64,000 nucleotides of DNA from Picochlorum sp. 'celeri'. Its lineage: Eukaryota > Chlorophyta > Trebouxiophyceae. A program made the position numbers and the translations under genes. Below are positions 1 through 10,355 of this stretch, piece after piece (within the stretch, counting starts at the first letter, position 1; each line of letters starts with the position of its first letter). The stretch lies in assembly GCA_010909725.1 (NCBI GenBank), contig JAACMV010000015.1, positions 1 to 64,000 on the forward strand, given 5' to 3'. The notes below the pieces were generated by a model, which searched no databases, had not been told where the DNA came from, and was given only the letters and a program-made list of their open reading frames with translations.

Positions 1-22
1 CCCTATACCCTATACCCTGTGC
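1..22. repeat. Possible telomeric or telomere-like repeat remnant
   Basis: The window opens with two CCCTATA units followed by a CCCTGTG variant. C-rich 7-mers reading inward from the left edge are what a left chromosome end looks like, and the low-complexity, duplicated DNA that follows fits a subtelomere. TATAGGG differs from the TTTAGGG and TTAGGG types. With fewer than three units this could be chance, so confidence is low. Confidence 0.35.
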
Positions 23-28
23 CACCGT

Positions 29-510
29 CGTTCTTGGTGGGCGAGGGTAATGAGGGTAAATAAGACAATATTCACCCCCAGTCCACCGCCGCGACGCCCA
101 TTCCAAAATTAAATATGCAAAATAAAAATATAACCCACCCAAAAATATGAAAATATCCAAAAGAGACAAAATATAGCACAAAAATAACACCCCCAATAAG
201 ACCAAAATACCCTAACCAAAAATACACCAACGAAAAAAAACACGACAAAACAACAAAAATATGAAGAATTATTATTAGTATTATTATAGTAAGCACCTAC
301 TACTACTACTATATATACAACAACAACAACAACGACAAAAGACACGGCACACCACAAGCACTGCTGCTGCTGCTGCTACTCCTACTACTACTACTACTAC
401 AGCAAGAAGAGACAACCAACAAAATCCAAAGAAAAAATCAACAAAAGAAAAAATCTAGTAGGGAGAGAATCATTATGACATGCACAACAACAATATATAC
501 CACGATGCGA
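29..510. repeat. Subtelomeric direct repeat, copy 1
   Basis: This block starts at CGTTCTTGGTGGGCGAGGG and runs through AT-rich sequence with AAAATA, CAACAA and CTGCTG simple repeats to about position 510. It recurs at 553-1006 with point differences and small indels, mostly in the trinucleotide tracts. Long translations across it are low-complexity and are not supported as genes. Confidence 0.8.
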
Positions 511-552
511 TACTATAATTTATACTATAAGTGGAGCAGGGTAGAGCTACGA

Positions 553-1006
553 CGTTCTTGGTGGGCGAGGGTAATGAGGGTAAATAAGCCAATATTCACA
601 CCCAGTCCACTGCCGCTACGCCCATTCCAAAATTAAATATGCAAAATAAAAATATAACCCACCCAAAAATATGAAAATATCCAAAAGAGACAAAATATAG
701 CACAAAAATAACACCCCCAATAAGACCAAAATACCCTAACCAAAAAAACACCAACGAAAAAAAACACGACAAAACAACAAAAAATATGAAGAATTATTAT
801 TAGTATTATTATAGGAAGCACCTACTACTACTATATATACAACAACAACAACGACAAAAGACACGGCACACCACAAGCACTGCTGCTGCTGCTACTCCTA
901 CTACTACTACTACTACTACAGCAAAAGACAACCAACAAAATCCAAAGAAAAAATCTAGTAGGGAAAGAATCATTATGACACAACAACAATCTATACTATG
1001 CGATGC
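553..1006. repeat. Subtelomeric direct repeat, copy 2
   Basis: This is the second copy of the 29-510 block, in the same orientation with an offset of about 524 bp. It is slightly shorter because of contracted CAA, CTG and TAC tracts. Weak resemblance continues around 1430-1570 (CTGCTA tract, then ATAATAATAG and CATGCACAACAACAA), perhaps a third, decayed copy. Confidence 0.8.
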
Positions 1007-3750
1007 GTGAATGAAAAGAATCTCTGTCTTCTTCTTCTTCTTCTTCACAACAACAACAACAGAAGGACACAATGGTAAGTAAGAGTAAGAGTAAGAGTAA
1101 GAGTAAGTAAGAAGGTAAGAAGAATACCAATTTTAAAGAATAATAATAATAAACACCCATCAGTAAAAAAAGAAACGTCGCACACCCAGGGCAAAACAAA
1201 CAGTGGTCTGCTGCCACATGTCTGAAGAAGAGGGAGCATCTCGGAACAACAAGAATGGCGATCTTCCCATCACCCCCCTTGACTTGACTGAGACCACCAC
1301 CAAAAACATACCAACCAAACCAATCAAAAGAAGGGTGTTGTATAAGTAAAAAACAGTATTCATCAAAGCGTTGCACACCACGTGAAACAACTCCTCCTCC
1401 TCCTCCTCCTCGGACACCACACACCGCAAGATCTGCTACTGCTACTGCAGCTACAACATGAGACAACACACCAACAAAGAAGAAGCAAAGCAATCAAAAG
1501 AAGAAGAAAGTAAATATCTCATAATAATAGTCGTCGTAATAATGATAATAACATGCACAACAACAATCGACACGAGCAATAATACCAACCAATAATAACA
1601 GAACAGAACAAAACACACAAGTCTCATGCACACAAGCAGAACCAGGAGCTACCCTACACAGACAACATATGAGATAAAGAGAGGAGGTATAATGGTAGTA
1701 GCATATATAAAAAGAATAAATAGAAGACATGAAACAAGAAAAAGAATGAAAAGAATTCGTCTTCTTCACAACAACAAGCAAGCTGTGGCAAGCACTAGAG
1801 TAACGTTGCACTAATGCTGGAGGAACTAGTATCTCAGTATCATCATCATGCATGGCACCTTGTCTTACTTACTTAGACTACACGTGTTGCAATGAGCATA
1901 GTAGTAGGATAGTATATATACAATTGCGACGCTTCTTGGAATGGTGGGAATGGGGAAGATCTCGTCGTGTTGAAAGACTGCTCCACAGCTCTCTCCTCCT
2001 CTCCACCTGTGTGTGCTCCACATATCCAGGCGCCCCCATCAGAAGAGGTCTTCGATAGGATGATGAAAGAAACAACAAAAGTGAAACTACCATCATCGGT
2101 CAAATGTCTCTTGTGATGGGAGATGAAAAAAGCACGCTGAGTGTGTGGCCGAGCGGGGAAAGCGTGTGGTTTTGATGGTCATCCTTTTTTATTGTCCTCA
2201 TTTACGGACGGATCACGCCTGAAAAAGAAAAGGAGGCCGACCTCACCGATCGGTCCAATACCCTGTCGGACCGATGCCTTCAGTCTATCTACCCTCTCCC
2301 TAAGAAGACGGATGAAAAAAACCTTTGAAAGAAGAGATACACCTTTTGTTCTTCTTCTTCTCTACAACTATTACTATTGGTTTACTACTACTACTAAAAA
2401 CAAACAACAATAATTACTGCTGTTGCTGCTCGAGAGGTAGAAACAACCAGGAGAGTAGTAGTAGCAATAGCACAACATGTGTGCTCACCCACCGTCCACA
2501 GACTCAACCAACAAAACAGCAAAACACCTCCATACATACATACCTCCACTCACACTGATTCGTGGATTCAGAAAACACAACAATTACACGAATAATAAAA
2601 AAAGGTGTTCTAATCCATCTACTCTTTCGTATGGTAAATAGGACAACGTGTGTATGAGGATGGATGTGGACACTCACATGCACAGAGATCTGTTGGGAAT
2701 CATGCAACACACCCTGCTGTCCTGACACGCGACTGCTTTTTGAGCAGTATTTCTAGTAGTATGTCATATCCTTGTACAGCAATACAAGAACAAAAGCTAT
2801 ATAGCAGAATCAATCTGATTTGGATTGAAATGATAGTAGGCGTTGTCTGTCCACCAAAAGACTAGGAAATGTGGCCACCACAGGAGCTGCTCTGACCTGG
2901 ATCAATGAATGTAGGAGCTACAACTACAGAACAAAAAAAAGAAAGGCTTCTCTGCTACACAACAACAATCAAAACGAAAACAAAGAACAAACAGAATGTA
3001 TTCCCATGCGTTTGTATACCAGATTGGAACAACAACACAAAAAGAGCCTGTGACAAAAGAAAGGAGGTGAGCTCACCCTCAATAGGTTGGTTGTTGAATG
3101 GGGATCTACTAGTATGTGACACCGTGTCGAATTGTCGAGATTCAAAAGACCGCCAAGCAACAAGAACCAAAAAAAGGAGTTGAGAAGATGATTACAAGAG
3201 CAGGCACAGCCCCGAACAGAGGCAAGGAAAAAGAGAACCCCCAGGCCACGAGACAGACTCGCAGGATAAATCGATCCATCTGTTCGAAAAAGAAAACAAA
3301 AGAAAGAGCGGAAAGCACAGAGCGAGAGAGCAAAAGGTGCAACCTTCGACGACAAACAATGGGGTAGGTTCACCACAAGAGGCCCAGAGGTTGCATCCCA
3401 CAACCACAGGCCTACAACATGCACTGTCCATACTAGGGGCAAAGGTATCGCCTGATAAGATCTATGTACCGTCATGGAAGGAATAAATATAATTCAATGC
3501 CCCTAAAATATTGCCATCACTGCCCCCCAACTGGGAGGAGGAGGCACAGCATACCTCACAGGATGCGTCATCATACCTCGTGATGCGAAATCAGTCTGTG
3601 AATTTGGAAGCATGCGTCACCCATGCGTTATTGCCACCACTGTATCTGAGACCTCATCACGCAAGGTGATCACCGCAACATTCGACGCATTCAAAATTTG
3701 GCATCGCGACATGAGCTGATGTTCTATGTTTGCTACAGAATATCCTATAT
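1007..3750. other. Low-complexity, apparently gene-free subtelomeric DNA
   Basis: No reading frame here has convincing protein-like composition. The stretch holds a GTAAGA minisatellite (about 1076-1112), CTT/GAA, CTC and CAA trinucleotide runs, AT-rich tracts and purine-rich segments near 3140-3350. Translations consist of runs of V, C, L, S or K. I see no RNA gene. Confidence 0.6.
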
Positions 3751-3751
3751 A

Positions 3752-4075
3752 TATCGTCGTCAATTCCACTCGCATCGCAGCATTTGGGAGTCGCTCCCCA
3801 AGGGGGGTAAGAAGAAGAAGAGCAGCCATGAATACGATTCATGTATTCATAACTAATAAATCAATTTTGATAGTATAGCACCAGCGCATGGCTACAGAGG
3901 GAGAAAACTGTCCCCCCAACCGTTCACGACAAAGCCATGGCAACATGCCACGACGTCCAGGAACCTCTTCTCCTCGTGGGTTTGTGTATTTATCGTTGAT
4001 TGTCCACCATATAAAAATAGTATCGAATCAAGCCAATGAGACGGCAGAAAAAAGACAACCAAGCTCAAGCAGGCG
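3752..4075. repeat. Diverged direct repeat, copy A
   Basis: It shares ordered blocks with 4311-4640: TCGTCGTCAATTCC, a GAAGAGC-CAT-AATACGATTCAT block, an ACCGTTC-ACG-GCA block, GCCACGACGTCCAGGA-CCT, GGTGGGTTT, and a GAATCAAG/GAGAC-GCAG/AAAA block. The order and spacing of these blocks show a diverged tandem duplication. No coding potential is apparent. Confidence 0.65.
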
Positions 4076-4310
4076 GGTGGCAGTTCTCTCCGTAAATGGA
4101 AACGATAAAAAAGAGCGATGGTGGTCCGGGGTTCGAGCCCCTACACAATATTTTTTATTGTGTTCAATTACAGCATAAAACCACTGGGGTACTTGGGATC
4201 TGTGTCGATCGCTCTAGTGTCCAATTGCATTGAACATGCCATTATTATACTTGCAAAAACGTTCCGTCGACACCGCGACGAATAAAAGTCCCCATTAAAA
4301 ACACAGCTGG

Positions 4311-4640
4311 TCGTCGTCAATTCCGTTCACTTTAGTTGGGTCTCGTACGAGAAAGAGGGGCCTGCAGAACTGTCACCAATGGGTAGGAAGAGCCATTAAT
4401 ACGATTCATACTAAACCAATTATACCACCCATGTATGGCTGCTTCCAGAGAGCGAGCGAGAGCGAGAGAGTGTTGTCCTTGACCGTTCCACGGCATTGCC
4501 TTAGCAACACGCCACGACGTCCAGGACCTGCTCCTGGTGGGTTTCTGCAGTAATCGTTTTTTAATTATTATCCCAATAGTGTTGAATCAAGACAAGGAGA
4601 CAGCAGGAAAAAAAAAAGATCGAAATCAAGCAAGCCGAAA
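4311..4640. repeat. Diverged direct repeat, copy B
   Basis: This is the partner of 3752-4075, about 560 bp downstream in the same orientation, with the same block order. It adds a GAGCGAGA-rich stretch near 4450. It ends just before the Fanzor-like scrap at 4663, so the duplication may be related to mobile-element activity, though that is only inference. Confidence 0.65.
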
Positions 4641-4662
4641 CACAGTTTATGCTATTTATTCC

Positions 4663-4700
4663 TCAATGGTGAGGAGAAAGCAAAAGTCTTCCAAAGACCT
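4663..4700 (+). pseudogene. Scrap of a Fanzor-like C-terminal coding end
   Basis: These 38 nt match 38671-38708, in the decayed Fanzor copy, with a single mismatch. In the matching frame both encode NGEEKAKVFQRP, a tail absent from the intact Fanzor at 61.6-63.9 kb, so the two relics come from a sibling lineage. Upstream of the match the similarity fades quickly, so only the extreme 3' end survives here. Confidence 0.5.
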
Positions 4701-4722
4701 TATATCTCTTGTTGGCAACTCC

Positions 4723-4932
4723 TCAATCACCAACACTAACAAACTTTAGAGTCAAGAGTTTATTCTGATAGAAGATCTTTCTGATCTCGTCTTCTTTCTT
4801 GAGAAAGAACACAATCAACCCTGTGTCGTCGTAGCAGACACAACTTGTTGTTTTTGCTCCCTCAAAATTGGAAGCAAAGTCTGTGTTGTCATCAAGGCGC
4901 ATGATGACGATCCTCATGTGGTATGTATTCAT
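4723..4932 (-). CDS. Small hypothetical protein
   Basis: This is an ATG-initiated ORF of about 69 codons starting MNTYHMRIVIMRLDDNTD and ending in SVGD. Its composition is balanced and protein-like, unlike the subtelomeric ORFs, but I recognise no family or motif. It lies just downstream of an EF-hand-like reading frame (stop at 4966) on the same strand, and could be a small gene, an exon, or chance. Confidence 0.25.
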   Translation of the reverse strand: MNTYHMRIVIMRLDDNTDFASNFEGAKTTSCVCYDDTGLIVFFLKKEDEIRKIFYQNKLLTLKFVSVGD

Positions 4933-4965
4933 GGTTTCAATCAAATTAAAAATAACTGATATTTG

Positions 4966-5130
4966 CTACATCTTTTGGCTTGCAAACCAGCCGAGGAATT
5001 CATTCAAATCCACAACACCATCCTCGTTGAAATCAAGCAAATAATAATAATCTGTAGAAATTCTCAGATCCTTTGAAGAATTTGCATGTACAATTGCAAC
5101 CGAGTCTCTATCCAGAGCATCTGTGCTTTT
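4966..5130 (-). other. EF-hand-like reading frame at the 3' end of the TAF1A-like gene
   Basis: In the minus-strand frame ending at the TAG at 4966-4968, the translation contains DFNEDGVVDLNEFLGWF. This has a complete EF-hand loop pattern (D-x-N-x-D-G-x-V-D-x-x-E) followed by a hydrophobic helix. The frame differs from that of the upstream gene, which stops at 5064, so it would need an extra splice or an alternative frame to be translated. It may be a gene fragment or an alternative C terminus. Confidence 0.3.
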
Positions 5131-6845
5131 GCCCCACCATCGGCTGCGAGTGTTTCATGTAGAATGGTGCTGAGCCTAGATGGATCGGACATACAGGCCC
5201 AGAAGAGTTTCCTGTCCCTCTGCAATCGCCACACGATATAAAGAACTGCCAGGCGGGCATGCCCTTCTTCTGTGCACGGCATTTGGAACATCGTAGGATG
5301 CCAGTATCTCTGGGCTGATATCAACATCAACGCGTTGACACATGGATTTTTTGTCCCAATACTGCCTGGCCTCGTCCCCTCGCGCCCAAAACTCTCCAGG
5401 TAATGGATCGAAAATTCATGAAGGATCTTTTCAATAATGACCAGCGCACGTATCTGTACCGCCCTATCTGGACTGAAATCATCATGGTCAACTGGAATGG
5501 GTAAAACCACACCGACCGACAAGACAAGAGACTCCAGTATATCCTCTTGAAAGTCCATCGCAAATTCTTCAAACGCGTCACACAGGTTGATGACAACTCG
5601 CAGTGTTGGAACTGATTTCGGATCCATTCGCAGCATCCTGAAGCAGCATGCAAATGCCTGTTCAAGGCAGCTCTGCACCCCCAGATTGTTGTTGGATCCC
5701 ATCTGTTCATCTACGTCTCTCAAGAGAAACATCAAATAGTATGCATTCGCATCAAAGTCTAGATTTCTTGTCTTGTCGTCCGCCTCGATCATGGTGGAGG
5801 CCACCTCTCTGGCTCCTGCAACACACACACACACACACATGTTGACCATCTCCTGGAAATGCCCATTCACCCCCAAAACAGCGAGCGCAAGCACCGTACC
5901 GGCCAGGTCTCCTTCGTTCAGAAATATTTCTATCATGTGAATGTATAGCATCGTGTCCTCAGGGTCCTTCTGCAAGGCTCGGCGTAAATGCATTTTTGAC
6001 TCCACAGCCAACTGGCGTCCATTCCTTCCAGCTTTCCCCCATTGTTCAGGATCGTGGCGCAAGGGGTCCCAGGATGGACCATCCTCATTCGATCTCAAAA
6101 GATTGTACAATTGTTTCTTCCTCAAAAGACCAAGCATTTTGTCGTGTCGGTGCGTCTTGGGATTCTTCAGGGCTGTGGACACCAGGGCTGCCGGCTGCGG
6201 CAACATGTCATAGGCATCTGCCACTCTGCCCTGGTGTGCCAACAGCGTCGCTCCTAATTCTCTCAACCGGACCTTTTTATCCTCATGTGGCTGATATTGC
6301 TCGGCTTTTCGAAGAAATCTTCGCAGGTCGTCCTCAGACACCAGGTCCTTGTGGCGCAGCAGAAATCGATATAATACCATCAAAACTTCTGAGAATCTGT
6401 CGTGGAGGGACGTTTTCCAATACTGCCAGACTAAATTCAACATCCAAGGTCTCTGAAAAATGTATTTATGCATCATTGAATGAGCAGGAAATAAGGACAA
6501 AACAACAACAACAACAACAACGAATGCCACTGCCTTACTTACCTCCCCTTGCAAGAGCGCTAGCAAAACCCTCCCCAGTCGCTCGTCGTCACGTATGCTT
6601 TCAAAGTATCTCATAGAAACCAATAGTGTGTAAAAATAGCGATTGTAGGCTCGCTCGAAACCGAAGAAACCAGGGTGGAACCCTCGTACTTTGCCTAGCC
6701 ACGTGGCCGAGGGCTGCAGGCCGACCTCCTTCGCGTCTCTATTCTCATCTGGTGCTTGCTCCACATCGTCATCGAATTGCTCAAGGTCGCTTCCGGCCTC
6801 CGCGGCCTCCAACAGCCAGGGGTCCTCCATGTCGTGCTCCGCCAT
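5064..6845 (-). CDS. Probable TAF1A-like RNA polymerase I initiation factor subunit
   Basis: A helical, TPR-like protein of up to 593 residues if both short inserts are translated. The order of helical segments resembles TAF1A of the SL1/TIF-IB complex, which positions TBP at rDNA promoters; the clearest parallel is the DANAYYLMFLLR segment followed by a conserved helix pair. Acidic N terminus. A 90-nt intron is likely at 6542-6453 (GTAAGT donor, CAG acceptor, CAA repeats inside). A second, around 5880-5820, holds a (CA)n tract. Both are multiples of three without stops, so the ORF reads through them. Removing the second deletes an odd CVCVCV stretch. The family call is tentative; another TPR protein is the alternative. 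Confidence 0.45.
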   Translation of the reverse strand: MAEHDMEDPWLLEAAEAGSDLEQFDDDVEQAPDENRDAKEVGLQPSATWLGKVRGFHPGFFGFERAYNRYFYTLLVSMRYFESIRDDERLGRVLLALLQGEVSKAVAFVVVVVVVLSLFPAHSMMHKYIFQRPWMLNLVWQYWKTSLHDRFSEVLMVLYRFLLRHKDLVSEDDLRRFLRKAEQYQPHEDKKVRLRELGATLLAHQGRVADAYDMLPQPAALVSTALKNPKTHRHDKMLGLLRKKQLYNLLRSNEDGPSWDPLRHDPEQWGKAGRNGRQLAVESKMHLRRALQKDPEDTMLYIHMIEIFLNEGDLAGTVLALAVLGVNGHFQEMVNMCVCVCVAGAREVASTMIEADDKTRNLDFDANAYYLMFLLRDVDEQMGSNNNLGVQSCLEQAFACCFRMLRMDPKSVPTLRVVINLCDAFEEFAMDFQEDILESLVLSVGVVLPIPVDHDDFSPDRAVQIRALVIIEKILHEFSIHYLESFGREGTRPGSIGTKNPCVNALMLISAQRYWHPTMFQMPCTEEGHARLAVLYIVWRLQRDRKLFWACMSDPSRLSTILHETLAADGGAKAQMLWIETRLQLYMQILQRI

Positions 6846-6960
6846 GACGAAACACTAACAAAAACAGTTCATGCATCTAACACAGGGCGGGTAAAACACA
6901 TCCATGGGTTTCACTCTTTAATTTAAATTAAAATATACAACAGAAATCATTCGGGGTCAT

Positions 6961-8276
6961 TTATGCATCTGCTGGGGCGGGCCCTCCTCCGCCACCTCTG
7001 CTGCTGGACATCCTAGCTTGAGAGGCGCGCAGCATGGCCTCGTAATCCTTCGATTCCATGGCGACATTGCTACTTGGAGTAACTACTGAGTCAATGAGTC
7101 CGTATTCGATGGCCTGCTCTGGCGTGAAATACCTGTTCCTTCCCACGTCCTTCCTCAATGAGGCCTTATCCTGCCCTGTGTATCGCGCCAAATGATCCAC
7201 GTAGATTTCTGTAGACTTCTCCAATTCATTGGCTTTGATCATGACATCTCTAACACTACCAAAAGAGCGATTCAACCTAGGAGGGCATGTCATGATTCTC
7301 GAGTGCGGGAGCGCGAATCTGTGGCCTTTTTTACCAGATGCCAGGATCATGGCTGCATTCCCGAAAGCTTGCCCGATTACCTGAACAGCAGATGCACACG
7401 TTTGCTCAAAATCAGCACCTAAAATGACCCATGATATGATGCAGCGTACCAGAGTGTATATATCTGGGCGGATGTAAGACATTGTATCCAAAATGGCCGT
7501 GGCCTCGGTCTCAAAACCAACAGCTTCTTTATCAGCGGATTGGGAACCTTCACAAGCAGGACAGTTATATAATAATAATATTCTGTTCTTGAGACACAAA
7601 ACGAAACGGAATAGATCAACATGGGGCGTACCAGTCGAATTTATGTACAAATACACAGGTTTCTCTGGGTTGGCATAGTTCAGCCACAGCAGCTCCGAAA
7701 TAACAAGCTCCGTCACAGACGGAACCAGAGGCATTCCGATATAGCAGATACGGCCATCCAACAGGAGCGATGGCAGGTCTGGAGGGGCCTGGCCTGGGGC
7801 TTTGGTATCGACGGCCATCCGAACGGACTGCCGAGTCGAAGCACTCACCTCGTCGCCGACATAGAAAGCCTTGGCAGTGAGATCACTCTGCATCATACAA
7901 AATGCCTTGTTAGATTTCTTCTGCCATGCCCGCGTGCTCCATTTCGGCCGCTAGAGCACTGCTGCAGCGAATGACGAGGCAAACAACGTACGGCTTCCAC
8001 AACCGGGGCTTTGGTCAATCCTTCAGGAGTGAGGCCCAAGACATGCATCTGTTGCACAGTGAGTCCATATTCTGGAGACACGAGGTTCTTGTTCTCCAAC
8101 AGCAGGTCCTCGTCGCCTGCTGTGAACCCGATGCCCATGGAGCCGGCGCGCGCTTGCCCCTTGCGACACACTTTGCCACAATACATTTTTGGAGGAGATT
8201 CAAGCGACAGGGGTGCCGATTTCGGCCCACTGATGCACCCCCGACTCTTTGCTGTGGTGACGTTCCAGAGGCTCAT
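6961..8276 (-). CDS. ClpR4-type non-catalytic subunit of the plastid Clp protease
   Basis: A ClpP-fold protein closest to ClpR4, a structural subunit of the plastid Clp core that degrades stromal proteins. Recognisable segments are DLPSLLLDGRICYIGMPLVPSV, YLYINSTG and YFTPEQAIEYGLIDSVV. The ClpP catalytic Ser site (GQAAS) reads GQAFG and the His site (MIHQP) reads MTCPP, so it should be proteolytically inactive like other ClpR proteins. At least three introns: 7991-7888 (GTACGT, joins EA to SDLT), 7631-7548 (GTACGC, restores NSTGSQS) and one starting about 7447 (GTACGC) whose acceptor is uncertain. The first exon probably carries the transit peptide. A Gly-rich, Ala/Pro tail ends the protein. 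Confidence 0.8.
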
Positions 8277-8474
8277 GGTTCTGTACCAAGTCTGGGATTT
8301 TCAATGTTTCTCCCCGTGATAAATAATTAAATGAAGCGTTTACTTTTGTTTTTGATAAATAATCTCGCGCGCAGGCGCAGAGGTATCACAGAGCGAGGAG
8401 GGTACGTCCCTAGGTTGATTAGACTCTAATTTAGAGTAGGATCTACAGTAGGTTGCTAAAGCAAGACAAGATTG

Positions 8475-10112
8475 TCAGAGATTGACAACGGCAATAGAGT
8501 CCCTCAGCCGCTCCACTAGAGCAGAACTATCCGCGTCACTGGAAGGCTTGATACGGGCCACGCATCTCTGCACACAGACTCCCAAAAAAGTGGATTGTGA
8601 AACCAGACCAGACAAACCAGATCATACATATGATATATATATCTCACCTCTGCCAACATTGTCGCGACCCAAACCCGCGTTTCTGAGAGCCTATGACCCA
8701 TGATAAATGCATTGGACTGCAGGCAGTTCATGATGGGCGCACATTCCGCCTGGAAACTCTGCTCTGATGAAACAAGAAAGTTGTGCTGCTCGACCTTTCT
8801 TTCCAGCAGGTCAATGAATGGTCGATATAGTACGGACATAACAGTGTTCTGAATCGGAACTTTGAGTTCGCATTCCACAGCTCTGCAGTAGGCCTGAAAT
8901 AATGCCAAGCATCTGGAGACCACAAACAGACCCATGGGAGTGGCCATTGGCAGGACCACTAGACGCAGAAGAACATCGCACGTCTCTTTAACTCGTGTTT
9001 GGACCCACTGGGCGAATATTCGTTCCAGAGAAGGGTTCGAGTGAGGGTCGATGAGATGGTGGACCTGTTCCTCTGCATCCAAGAGCATCCCCACCATTGC
9101 AAAGCCAATATCACTGGATATCCTGCTAGGAGACTTGTTTCCTCCTTCTTCCAGGGAAAAATGAAAAGTATCAGGCACACTTAAAGACACAATATTCGAG
9201 GATAATTTCTGTCGCATTCTGTTTGAATGGTAATTCAACAGATACTGAAGCTGGATCCGGGGAGATGCCAATTTTCCCAATAGCCTGGCAACCCGGTCAA
9301 TCTGGCCGACGCAGACCCCTTTATTCGAGTCCTCTTTTTCTATAAGCGATCCACACAATCGAGTGGTAAGAGAATCCAGATCCGCCAAGAGGTGCAAGCG
9401 GTCTCCCAGTGCTGTGTTCTTCTCAGGGGCTTTTGTGCTCGTCTGAATATCACTGCGTACTCTCATCATGCTATCGATCGCCATCTCTATGGTGTCCACC
9501 GTACAATGGCGAATATTCTGCTCCAGCGAGTCTAGCAACTTTTGGCTCTCTGCATGCGTGGGCAGTTCTCGAAAAGTCGTGCGCACACTAGTTTTTCCCG
9601 TGGCATTGTCAATGTTTCCAGATGGTCCAAAATCCTGCTTTGATATCTCCAGAGATGCAGAAGATTGCTCTTTGAGGGTTTTCGTCAGTTTCTCGGCAGC
9701 CTTCAGAGACTTTCTGCTCCTCTCTATCACCCCGTGGACGTGCAACACCTCATGCAAAGTGTCTGAGAATGTCCTCAGCTCCGAGTTCACCTCCCACTGA
9801 CGACCTCCGGGGGGCGCAAGATTCCTCTGTCCCTTTTCGGCCCGGCCAGATGCGGGTACAACTGGTCCTGTGGTCTCTTCAGCTACAACGTCTGGTGCAG
9901 CTTCAGGAGGAACCGTTTTGTTCTTCCTCCTCGTTGCCATCCTTGACATGCTCTTCTTGAGACGTTTGAAGGTTCCTGCATTCTCATGATTCTTAGAGAG
10001 GCCACCGTGCCTGCATATCGGAAACAACGGGTTACGAGGACACGGAACATGGAGCAAGGTTGAGAAGACAAGGAACGCACGGGGACTCGCCATCCTTTGC
10101 AGAGTCACTCAT
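8475..10112 (-). CDS. EXO84-like exocyst subunit
   Basis: Likely an exocyst component (EXO84/cullin-repeat-like helical rods) that tethers secretory vesicles at the plasma membrane. The C-terminal helices (RIFAQWVQTRVKETCDVLLR, then RCLALFQAYCRAVE and a VLYRPFIDLLERKVEQHN segment) resemble plant EXO84 in spacing. The N terminus is basic (MATRRKNK) and charged. The gene has three exons. The start at 10112 gives MSDSAKDGESP, joined across intron 10080-10011 (GTGCGT, 70 nt) to HGGLSKNHE. Intron 8647-8568 (GTGAGA, 80 nt) leads to a last exon ending LVERLRDSIAVVNL at 8475. The splicing is well supported by phase; the family call is moderate. Confidence 0.5.
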
Positions 10113-10355
10113 CTCCAAGAAGTAATACAGGCAATAACCAGCGACGACGCCGTCTGATCATCGCAATATCCCTACCAAAAAGGATGCCTTGGGTCTGCAT
10201 ACGTGCAGGAAAAAACGACCCGACCAAAGGGGTTGCCTGATGGGCTGACTATGGCAAATCTCCACTGTATACCAGGAGGTTTGTGCACGGTGAACTTGTC
10301 AGCAGTGGAGCAGACGGAAAACTTTCCTTCTTCAAAAAGCGCGAGGTATTAAAAC
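10113..10355. promoter_or_regulatory. Shared divergent promoter region
   Basis: About 240 bp separate the start codons of the EXO84-like gene (minus) and the COX5b-like gene (plus), so both promoters must lie here. I see no clear TATA box or other named element. Confidence 0.4.

Noticed and set aside
72..1633. Many ORFs of 60-165 codons on the minus strand in the subtelomere
   Set aside because: They are translations of simple repeats (runs of V, C, F, L) and change with repeat length between the two direct repeat copies.
4119..4150. T-arm-like GGTTCGAGCC suggesting a tRNA
   Set aside because: The loop and stem do not fit a 5-bp/7-nt T-arm, and no matching acceptor, D or anticodon arms are found upstream.
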